The translations under genes were made by a program, and so were the position numbers. Below the pieces are notes generated by a model. The model was not told where the DNA came from and made no database searches. It worked only from the letters and a program-made list of their open reading frames with translations. From Acidobacteriota bacterium (GTDB taxonomy: Bacteria; Acidobacteriota; UBA4820; DSQY01): 8,785 nucleotides of DNA. Every line of letters starts with the position of its first letter. Position 1 is the stretch's first letter. Of the stretch, positions 1 through 5,277 are shown one piece after another. Where the stretch lies: contig JAKAJA010000057.1 of the NCBI GenBank assembly GCA_021814085.1, forward strand, positions 1-8,785, written 5' to 3'.

Positions 1-304
1 CCTTGCGGTCCTGCCGCGCGTAACCGTAGTAGGGGATGACGGCGTTGATGCGCCGGGACGAGGACCGCTTGAGGGCGTCGATGATGAGGAGGAGCTCCAT
101 GAGGTTGTCGTTGACGGGCTGGCAGGTGGGTTGGATGACGAAGACGTCCTGGCCCCGGACGTTCTTCAGGACCTGGCAGTAGTTTTCCCCGTCGGAAAAG
201 TTGTAGAGCTTCATCTCGCCCAGGCTGGTTTCGAGGTATGAGGCGATCTTCTCCGCAAGATCGAGGTTGCCGCGTCCCGACAGAACCACCGCTTTCCCAT
301 CCAT
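1..304 (-). CDS. prs: Ribose-phosphate pyrophosphokinase (PRPP synthetase), N-terminal part, cut by the window edge
   Basis: Cytosolic enzyme that transfers pyrophosphate from ATP to ribose-5-phosphate, giving PRPP for purine, pyrimidine, NAD, histidine and tryptophan synthesis. The 101 visible codons follow the family closely: a short first strand ending LSGRGN (residues 8-13), a DGE motif (about 43-45), NVRGQDVFVIQ, then TCQPVNDNLMELL, and the ATP-binding YGYARQDRK segment exactly at the window edge. The remaining roughly two thirds, including the PRPP-binding loop, lie outside. The ATG at 304-302 is chosen because it gives the normal family N-terminus and is preceded by a modest purine-rich site (AAAGGGTGGGACTC). 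The gene starts 32 bases after the encoded CCA of tRNA-Gln with no terminator between them, so the two probably share a transcript. Identification is secure from the conserved motifs. Confidence 0.96.
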   Translation of the reverse strand, partial: MDGKAVVLSGRGNLDLAEKIASYLETSLGEMKLYNFSDGENYCQVLKNVRGQDVFVIQPTCQPVNDNLMELLLIIDALKRSSSRRINAVIPYYGYARQDRK

Positions 305-336
305 GAGTCCCACCCTTTCTGCGCTGCGCGACGTGT

Positions 337-411
337 TGGCTGGGGAGGAAGGATTCGAACCTTCGATAGCCGGTTCCAAAGACCGGTGCCTTACCACTTG
401 GCTACTCCCCA
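337..411 (-). tRNA. tRNA-Gln (anticodon TTG), CCA encoded
   Basis: The minus strand folds into a complete cloverleaf. The acceptor stem is TGGGGAG (411-405) pairing with CTCCCCA (347-341). The D arm has a 3-bp GCC/GGC stem, and the anticodon stem is CCGGT/ACCGG around loop CTTTGGA. The variable loop has 5 nt, and the T arm is GAAGG-TTCGAAT-CCTTC. The discriminator is G (340) and CCA is encoded at 339-337. The anticodon TTG occupies 379-377 and reads CAA/CAG glutamine codons. The mature body is 72 nt plus CCA. It lies between spoVG and prs; an ispE-tRNA-Gln-prs order is common in delta-proteobacterial-type genomes. Confidence 0.97.
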
Positions 412-440
412 GGACATGCGTGAGGTGTGCCGACGCCAAC

Positions 441-469
441 AGGATAGCTCCGGAGCGCCCGGGGGGCAA
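441..469 (-). promoter_or_regulatory. Candidate sigma70-type promoter for tRNA-Gln and prs
   Basis: On the minus strand, TTGCCC (469-464) and TATCCT (446-441) are separated by exactly 17 bp. Each hexamer matches 4 of 6 consensus bases. Transcription would begin near 434, leaving a leader of about 23 nt before the tRNA 5' end at 411. The position directly after the likely spoVG terminator and directly before a stable-RNA gene supports it. This is inferred from sequence only. Confidence 0.55.
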
Positions 470-507
470 GTTTGGCATGGCACGGGAGCCGAATCGGCGC
501 GGCCCCC

Positions 508-538
508 CACAAACGAACAGGCCGGCACGAGGCCGGCC
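508..538 (-). terminator. Probable terminator after spoVG
   Basis: On the minus strand a perfect 7-bp GC-only stem GGCCGGC (538-532) and GCCGGCC (526-520) encloses a 5-nt loop CTCGT. It is followed by the T-rich tail TGTTCGTTTGTG (519-508). It starts about 25 bases beyond the spoVG stop and is the first hairpin after a chain of eight overlapping genes. The tail is interrupted by G and C, so termination may be partial. The 150-base gap holding this hairpin and the tRNA promoter is the longest gene-free stretch in the window. Confidence 0.6.
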
Positions 539-563
539 CGGGGGAACTTTCGCGGGGGGAAGG

Positions 564-917
564 TCAACCGCCGCCCTCCGCGGCACGCGGGGGCGGTGCA
601 TCGGGAACAATCTCGGGGCCGGGCATATCGGCCGCCTCGGCCGCGGTGACGGGCTTGGGGTTCTTCGCCATCTCGGCCTGGTAGGCTGCGATGACGTCGT
701 CCTCCAACATCTTGCGCGTCTCGCTGTTGAGCGGGTGGGCGATGTCCTTGAACGTTCCGTCACGCCGCTTCTTGCTCGGCATGGAGAGGAACAGCCCCTT
801 GTTGCCCTCGATGACCTTGATGTCGCTCACGATGAAGCACTGGTCGAAGATGATGGACACGAAAGCTTTCAACTTGGGCTCATCCACCGGGAAGATCCGG
901 ATGTCGGTGATCTTCAT
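564..917 (-). CDS. spoVG: SpoVG family regulatory protein
   Basis: SpoVG proteins are small nucleic-acid-binding regulators found in many phyla. They are best known from Bacillus septation/sporulation and from staphylococcal and borrelial gene control. The 117-residue product has the family core: MKITDIRIFP at the start, the KAFVSI strand, FIVSDIKVIEGNKGLF (28-43), the signature SMPSKKRRDGTFKDIAHP (45-62) and LNSETR. After residue 90 it carries an Ala/Pro/Glu-rich tail typical of longer family members. The ATG at 917-915 overlaps the ispE stop as ATGA and has a strong AAGGAG Shine-Dalgarno at 931-926, 8 nt upstream and inside the end of ispE. It is the last gene of the overlapping chain. It may also be transcribed from a near-consensus promoter inside ispE. 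The regulatory target is unknown here. Confidence 0.95.
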   Translation of the reverse strand: MKITDIRIFPVDEPKLKAFVSIIFDQCFIVSDIKVIEGNKGLFLSMPSKKRRDGTFKDIAHPLNSETRKMLEDDVIAAYQAEMAKNPKPVTAAEAADMPGPEIVPDAPPPRAAEGGG

Positions 918-1822
918 GGGAGGGTCTCCTTATCCATTCGTGGCAGTGTACGTTCCCAGTAGTCTTTCCGGGACAAGGTCTCGGTCAGGACCACGCTGGT
1001 TCCCCGATGCGCCATCCTCCTGTATGCCTCTTGAGCCCTGGCCCGGCTTTGAAAGAAGCCCACCCAAGACGATCCCGACCCGGCCAGCAACACCCGACTC
1101 GCCCCGGCGTCCGCAAGGGCCTTGGGTAGGAGTGCGCCCTCGCCTCGCCGCTCACCGGCCACCTCCTCGAAACCGTTAAACAACAAGCCGTCGTCGAGCC
1201 TGCCGTCCGCCACCCCCTGAACGATGCTAAAAATTCTATTCCCGGGTTCCGCGGCTGTCAACCGGGCGTCCAGGCGTCGGTATGCCTCCGCCGTGGCCAT
1301 GCCCGAGGCCGGCTTCACGATGAGGAGGTGGTAGCGGGGACCGTCAGGCAGGGGATAGATCTCTTCGCCCCGGCCGATACCCAGGGCCGTGCCCCCGACG
1401 AGGAAGTAGGGGACGTCGCTGCCGAGGCAGGTGGCTATGGGGAGGAGGCTCGATGCGCCCGACGGCAGGCGCCAGAGCCGGGCCAGGGCGACGAGGGTCA
1501 CCGCGGCATCCGAGCTGCCGCCGCCCAGGCCCGCCTGCGAAGGGGTTCGCTTGGTGAGGTGGACCCGCGCCCCCTTTGCGCAGCCCATGGCTTCCCGGAG
1601 GGCCGAGGCGGCCTTCACCACGAGGTTTTCCGGGCCTGTGGGCAGCGACGGGTCGGAGCACGTGAACGTGAATCCCGACGCGGCCGGGAAGAAATCGAGG
1701 GTGTCGCACAGAGAGATGCTCTGCAGGACCGTCCGGATCTCGTGGTACCCGTCCGGTCTCTGTGCCCGCACATCGAGGCCGAGGTTGATCTTGGCGTGGG
1801 CCCTGTAGCGCAGGGTGGTCAC
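914..1822 (-). CDS. ispE: 4-diphosphocytidyl-2-C-methyl-D-erythritol kinase
   Basis: IspE uses ATP to phosphorylate the 2-hydroxyl of CDP-methylerythritol, the fourth step of the non-mevalonate (MEP) isoprenoid pathway, in the cytosol. The 302-residue product is of normal length. It shows the GHMP-kinase features: AKINLGL with the catalytic Lys11, the PDGYHEI segment (23-29), the ATP loop AGLGGGSSDAA (97-107), LGSDVPYFL (133-141) with the catalytic Asp136, and a C-terminal glycine motif AGSGSSWVGF (247-256). The start is GTG at 1822-1820, overlapping the upstream lipoprotein stop as GTGA, with AGGGAG at 1836-1831 placed 8 nt upstream. The stop overlaps the spoVG start. Most of the gene is GC-rich in codon choice, but a short patch around codons 188-199 uses AT-rich codons and contains a promoter-like sequence. 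The C-terminal tail after about residue 285 is less conserved. Confidence 0.97.
   Translation of the reverse strand: MTTLRYRAHAKINLGLDVRAQRPDGYHEIRTVLQSISLCDTLDFFPAASGFTFTCSDPSLPTGPENLVVKAASALREAMGCAKGARVHLTKRTPSQAGLGGGSSDAAVTLVALARLWRLPSGASSLLPIATCLGSDVPYFLVGGTALGIGRGEEIYPLPDGPRYHLLIVKPASGMATAEAYRRLDARLTAAEPGNRIFSIVQGVADGRLDDGLLFNGFEEVAGERRGEGALLPKALADAGASRVLLAGSGSSWVGFFQSRARAQEAYRRMAHRGTSVVLTETLSRKDYWERTLPRMDKETLP
1233..1261 (-). promoter_or_regulatory. Near-consensus sigma70-type promoter inside ispE, aimed at spoVG
   Basis: Reading the minus strand, TTGACA (1261-1256, 6 of 6 consensus) is followed after exactly 17 bp by TAGAAT (1238-1233, 5 of 6). Transcription would start near 1226, giving a leader of about 310 nt before the spoVG ATG at 917. 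The site encodes residues LTAAEPGNRIF of IspE and uses the codons TTG, ACA, AAT, AGA, ATT and TTT, which are uncommon in the surrounding GC-rich coding sequence. That suggests nucleotide-level constraint. Activity is inferred, not shown. Confidence 0.6.
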
Positions 1823-2472
1823 GGGGAGGTCTCCCTAAGGACTTCCTCCAGGGATGCGGGGGCGAGATCGAGACCGGGCGGGGGCTGGAAGGCACTCTCC
1901 GGGAAGCTGCCCTCCTGAAAACTTTTCCAATCCACTTTCAGTTCGGTCCCTCCCGGCGTCCTGCAATCGGCCGTGACGAAGCCCAAGGGCGATGAGGCTT
2001 GGGGTTTGAGGTGGCATTCCACGGTGCCCGTCCCGTTGTCCCAGGAAATGGCCGTCGTACCCCTCTCCGTGGCCTGGAGGGTCCTGATTCCCGCCGGTGT
2101 GCGGCCCGTGAACAGGAACCAGAGGTCGGCGGGCGCCCAGGGGATTTCGCTGGAAGGGGCGGTCCACGTGAAGAGGAGGCCACGGCGGACATCGACGAGC
2201 CGGGCTCGATCGCGCTCGACCAGGAGGAGCAATCTGGCGGCGCCCGAGGGGCCCCTCAATTCGATGCGCGCTCCCCGGGCGGGATCAACGGCACACCCCC
2301 CCTGGGCGGTGAAACCGTGGGACCTGAGGGAGACGGTCATCTGGAGAGAGGCGGAGTAGGGCTTCGCCGGAGGAGGGAGGAGGCGGATGTCTACCCGCTG
2401 GGTTGCGCAGCCCAGGAGGCCGAGGGGAAGGAGGAAGAGGAGGAGACGAAGCCTCCTATCCGCCCCACTCAA
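1819..2472 (-). CDS. LolB-like outer-membrane lipoprotein
   Basis: The 217-residue product begins with a basic start (RRLRLL) and a hydrophobic signal segment ending in the lipobox LLGC (19-22), so Cys22 is the likely lipidated residue of an exported lipoprotein. The rest alternates short beta strands, including YSASLQMTVSL, an ELRGPSG turn (71-77), RLLLLVE, and an IPWAPADLWFLFTGRTP segment (110-126). This pattern resembles LolB, which receives lipoproteins from LolA at the outer membrane, or the related DUF4292 fold. Its place directly before ispE matches the lolB-ispE-prs order of gamma-proteobacteria and supports the LolB assignment. The start is a TTG at 2472-2470, chosen because AAGGAG lies 7 nt upstream (2485-2480). 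It overlaps the end of the kinase gene by 17 nt. The lipoprotein call is firm; the LolB function is moderate. Confidence 0.7.
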   Translation of the reverse strand: MSGADRRLRLLLFLLPLGLLGCATQRVDIRLLPPPAKPYSASLQMTVSLRSHGFTAQGGCAVDPARGARIELRGPSGAARLLLLVERDRARLVDVRRGLLFTWTAPSSEIPWAPADLWFLFTGRTPAGIRTLQATERGTTAISWDNGTGTVECHLKPQASSPLGFVTADCRTPGGTELKVDWKSFQEGSFPESAFQPPPGLDLAPASLEEVLRETSP

Positions 2473-4312
2473 AGCGTATCTCCTTGTTGAACTTTGTCAT
2501 GACGATCTTGACGTTGTGCTTCTTCCCGGCGTCCAGGGTCACGGTCTCCGAATGCCTCTCGTTCAGGTTCTGGATCTCGGTCCGGATCTGGAACTCCATG
2601 GCGTGTTGTCCGGGGTAGGCCTGGAAGGTCCCCGAGTAGGTCTCCTGCCCGAAGATGGAGCCCTTCCGGTTCATGGTCTGGTGTGACACGTCCTTTCCGT
2701 CGATGCGGATCCAGAACTCGCCCCGCTTGGTCCCCGAAGTGAACGAGTAGGAAACGCTCACGAGCTCGGGAGGCTTTGCCACGGGAGGTGGGGGTTTGGG
2801 CGGCTGGAGGACGGGGGCTGCAACCGGCGGCTTGATGACGGGGGCCGGAGGTTTGGGTTTCGGTTTGGGCTTGGGCTGTTCTGCCGGTGCCGAAGGCACC
2901 TGGGCCGGCGTCGGCTGTGCCGCCGCGGGCTCGGAGGGCCCGGAGGATGACTCCATGGGCGCGGAGGTCAGGGTCGTATCACTGGCGGGCTCCGCGGGTT
3001 TGTTCTGGCTTCGGAACCAAATAAACGCACCCGCGAGGATGCCCACGGCCACCACGGCCAGGAGGAGGAGTCCACCCAGGACCCAGACCATTCTTAAGCC
3101 GGTTGTCCCGGGGACGGTCGCCTCCACGTCCGGAGCATTTGCCGAGGATTGTGGAGGGGGCTCTGGCGGCCCGGCATTCTTGGAGAGTGGCGTCGGGGGC
3201 GGCGGAGGGGGAGCCTTGACCGGGGGCTGGGGTGCCGGTGGCACCTTGGCCGGAGGCGTCGCTGTCGCTCGCGCCCCGGGTGCCGCCGGAGCTTGTGCCC
3301 GGGGCGGCGCCTTCGCGGAGACGGGCGCGGGAACCTTGGCAGGCCCGGTGGGCTCCGGGGGGGGCTGAGGTGCGGCGGTGGCGGACTGCGTGTCCAAAGG
3401 TGCGGGTCCGCGGGTCTCGACCCAAAGGTCGGGCGACGTGCCGGCGTGGGGGAGGGCAGCGTTCGCCATGAAGGCGTCGATGTCTTCCACCACCTGGCGC
3501 GCGGAGGCGTAGCGCTGATCGGGATCCTTCGCCAGGAGGTGGAAGAGGATGCGGTCCACCTCTTCGGGGATGGCCGGATTGATAGATCGGGCGGGCCGTG
3601 GGTCCTGGCGGAGGATGCTGTAGGTGACGGTGGTGATGTCCTCGCCCGGGAATGGCTTCTGGCAGGTGAGGAGCTCGTAGAGGACCGTGCCGAGGGAGAA
3701 GATGTCGGAGCGGCCATCCACGGCTTTGCCCATGATCTGTTCGGGGGACATGTAGGCGGGGGTTCCCAGGAACTGCCCCTCCCGGGTCAGCTCCGAGGTG
3801 GGGACCTTGGCGATGCCGAAGTCCATGAGCTTCACGTGGCCGTCGGGCGTCTGCACGATGTTGGCCGGTTTGATATCCCTGTGAACGACCCCCGTGCGGT
3901 GGGCGTAGTCGAGGGCGGAGGCGATCTCTCGGGCGAGGGAGAGGACCTGTTCCGGTTCGGGGAAGGTGTGCTGGCGGATCTTGTGGTTCCAGGGCAGGCC
4001 CTCCACGAATTCCATGGCGATGAACGGCGGGCCGCCCCCGGCTCCATCGTCCGCCTCGTAGATGGTCACGATGGCGGGGTGGCTCAGGCGGCCCGCCGCG
4101 CGCGCCTCGCGCAGGAACCGCGCCCGGAACTCCATGATCTTGTCGTCGTCCAGGCCCGGAGGGAGAACGATGGTCTTGATGGCCACTTCGCGGTCGATGA
4201 GGGTGTCCAGGGCGAGGTACACGACGCCCATGGAACCCCGCCCGAGGACGCGCGACACGTGGTACTTCCCGATCTTCTCGGGGATGCCGCCGTGGGTGGA
4301 ATCGGAGATCAC
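2456..4312 (-). CDS. Transmembrane Hanks-type Ser/Thr protein kinase with periplasmic C-terminal domain
   Basis: The 618-residue protein has a cytosolic kinase domain at about 16-285. It carries all the catalytic residues: glycine loop GRGSMGVV (24-31), Lys46 in VAIK, Glu69 in helix C, HRDIKPAN (144-151) with catalytic Asp146, metal-binding Asp164 in DFG, and a TPAYMSPE activation-segment end (184-191). An Ala/Pro-rich linker (about 300-403) leads to one transmembrane helix (about 407-433). A second Pro/Lys-rich linker with KPKPKPKPP (481-489) follows, and then a beta-rich domain of about 100 residues (517-618) that should lie in the periplasm. That domain has a FWIRIDGK strand and a PGQHAMEF segment vaguely like PEGA repeats, but I do not recognise it. 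The start is GTG at 4312, overlapping the deacetylase stop as GTGA, with GAGGTGG 4 nt upstream. A signal-receiving kinase for the envelope is inferred; targets are unknown. Confidence in an active kinase is high. Confidence 0.95.
   Translation of the reverse strand: MISDSTHGGIPEKIGKYHVSRVLGRGSMGVVYLALDTLIDREVAIKTIVLPPGLDDDKIMEFRARFLREARAAGRLSHPAIVTIYEADDGAGGGPPFIAMEFVEGLPWNHKIRQHTFPEPEQVLSLAREIASALDYAHRTGVVHRDIKPANIVQTPDGHVKLMDFGIAKVPTSELTREGQFLGTPAYMSPEQIMGKAVDGRSDIFSLGTVLYELLTCQKPFPGEDITTVTYSILRQDPRPARSINPAIPEEVDRILFHLLAKDPDQRYASARQVVEDIDAFMANAALPHAGTSPDLWVETRGPAPLDTQSATAAPQPPPEPTGPAKVPAPVSAKAPPRAQAPAAPGARATATPPAKVPPAPQPPVKAPPPPPPTPLSKNAGPPEPPPQSSANAPDVEATVPGTTGLRMVWVLGGLLLLAVVAVGILAGAFIWFRSQNKPAEPASDTTLTSAPMESSSGPSEPAAAQPTPAQVPSAPAEQPKPKPKPKPPAPVIKPPVAAPVLQPPKPPPPVAKPPELVSVSYSFTSGTKRGEFWIRIDGKDVSHQTMNRKGSIFGQETYSGTFQAYPGQHAMEFQIRTEIQNLNERHSETVTLDAGKKHNVKIVMTKFNKEIRFEWGG
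2480..2485 (-). promoter_or_regulatory. Strong Shine-Dalgarno that fixes a TTG start
   Basis: AAGGAG on the minus strand, 7 nt before the TTG at 2472, lies within the last codons of the kinase gene. It decides the start of the LolB-like lipoprotein, whose signal peptide follows immediately. No ATG or GTG in this frame lies close by. Confidence 0.7.
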
Positions 4313-5277
4313 CGGACCACCTCGCGCAACGGTACCAACCGGACCCCTTGGGCGCGCCAGTAGGGGAGCCGGAAAGCCAATGCCTCAATGGTTCGGGGCC
4401 TAAGGTGCCCGATGGCCACCGGCGCCCCCTCCTTTTCGGATCGAGCTGCCCACAGGTCGATCTGCCTGATGATAGCACCGTCTTCGTCCACATCGTCAAG
4501 GAAGACCGAGCGGAATGCCGCCTTCAGACCCAGCTTGTGGGCCTCGTCGTAGGCGACCGTCCGCGCCGACGTCCGGCTGTCCAGGAAGTAGAGGCCGCGC
4601 CCCTTCAGATCCCCGCAGACCACGGCCATGAGGGGGCGGTCCGTGGTGGCCAGCGAGCCCATGTGGTTGTTGATGCCCTCGGCGAATGGGACCGCCTTGA
4701 GGTCCTGCTCCAAGATCGCGCTCACCTCGGTGGGGGGCATGCCAACGAGGAGGGTCCCGGGAGTGGCGCGCCACTGCCCCGAGCGCTCCGGCTCCATTGG
4801 GCAGTGGAGGATGACGTGGTGTCCGCTCTCGTGGAAGAGGCGGGCCGAATCCTCCGAGTAGGGGAGAAAGGGGATGACAGCGAAGGTGGTCTCCTTGGGG
4901 AGCTTCTCCACCGCCTCGTTCGCCAGGTCCAGACTGTAGCCCACATCGTCGATGACGAGGCAGATCGTGCGCTGGCCTCCGGGGGGCAGAGGCGCCGGCG
5001 GGGCTGGCGCCTTGTCCGCGAGGGGGCTCTCGGGCGCGGTGAGTGGCTCCGGAGCGGGCGCGTGCGGTTTCTTGGAGGCGGGTTTTTTCGGAGTTGGGGC
5101 CGTCCGGGCGGGCGTCTTGACCTCAGGTTTCGGCTCGGGCTTGGGGGTCACCCGGCACCGGAGGAATATGACCAGCGCGAGGGTCAGGATGAGGGCAAGC
5201 ACGAGCCAGAGGGGCACGGTAGGGGCCCCTCCGCGTCCCTTCCTGCCGGAGGACCATGAGGCCTTCCTAACGGCCAT
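4309..5277 (-). CDS. Divergent polysaccharide deacetylase family protein (YibQ-like)
   Basis: The 322-residue protein has a cytosolic basic start, one transmembrane helix or uncleaved signal anchor (21-40), a Pro/Lys/Ala-rich spacer (about 44-100) and a periplasmic catalytic-like domain (102-322). That domain has the hallmarks of the divergent polysaccharide deacetylase family (Pfam DUF610/PF04748): the VIDDVG strand with Asp110-Asp111, HCPMEP (158-163), NNHMGS (203-208), FLDSRTS (231-237), RSVFLDD and GHLRPRT (290-296). The family's substrate is not firmly established; in E. coli yibQ sits beside envC, suggesting a peptidoglycan or envelope role. The ATG at 5277 is chosen over an open-frame extension to 5469 because that extension is Arg/Pro/Ser-rich frame shadow inside the upstream S41 gene. 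The Shine-Dalgarno is weak (AAGG 9 nt upstream, or GGGGG), so expression probably relies on coupling through the 11-nt overlap. Confidence 0.9.
   Translation of the reverse strand: MAVRKASWSSGRKGRGGAPTVPLWLVLALILTLALVIFLRCRVTPKPEPKPEVKTPARTAPTPKKPASKKPHAPAPEPLTAPESPLADKAPAPPAPLPPGGQRTICLVIDDVGYSLDLANEAVEKLPKETTFAVIPFLPYSEDSARLFHESGHHVILHCPMEPERSGQWRATPGTLLVGMPPTEVSAILEQDLKAVPFAEGINNHMGSLATTDRPLMAVVCGDLKGRGLYFLDSRTSARTVAYDEAHKLGLKAAFRSVFLDDVDEDGAIIRQIDLWAARSEKEGAPVAIGHLRPRTIEALAFRLPYWRAQGVRLVPLREVVR

Noticed and set aside
267..962. Plus-strand open frame across the prs start, tRNA and spoVG
   Set aside because: It would read through a tRNA gene and antisense to spoVG; the composition is that of a shadow frame.
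1226..1240. T-rich run (ATTTTTAGC on the minus strand) as an intrinsic terminator inside ispE
   Set aside because: There is no stable hairpin directly before it, and the same bases form the -10 region of a well-spaced promoter.
2840..2885. Short repeated units rich in GGTTTGGG as a DNA tandem repeat or regulatory element
   Set aside because: They simply encode the Lys-Pro repeats of the kinase spacer in frame.
3149..4363. Long plus-strand open frame (404 codons) opposite the kinase
   Set aside because: It lies fully antisense to a kinase with intact motifs, its translation is Gly/Arg-rich with no recognisable domain, and such frames are expected in GC-rich coding DNA.
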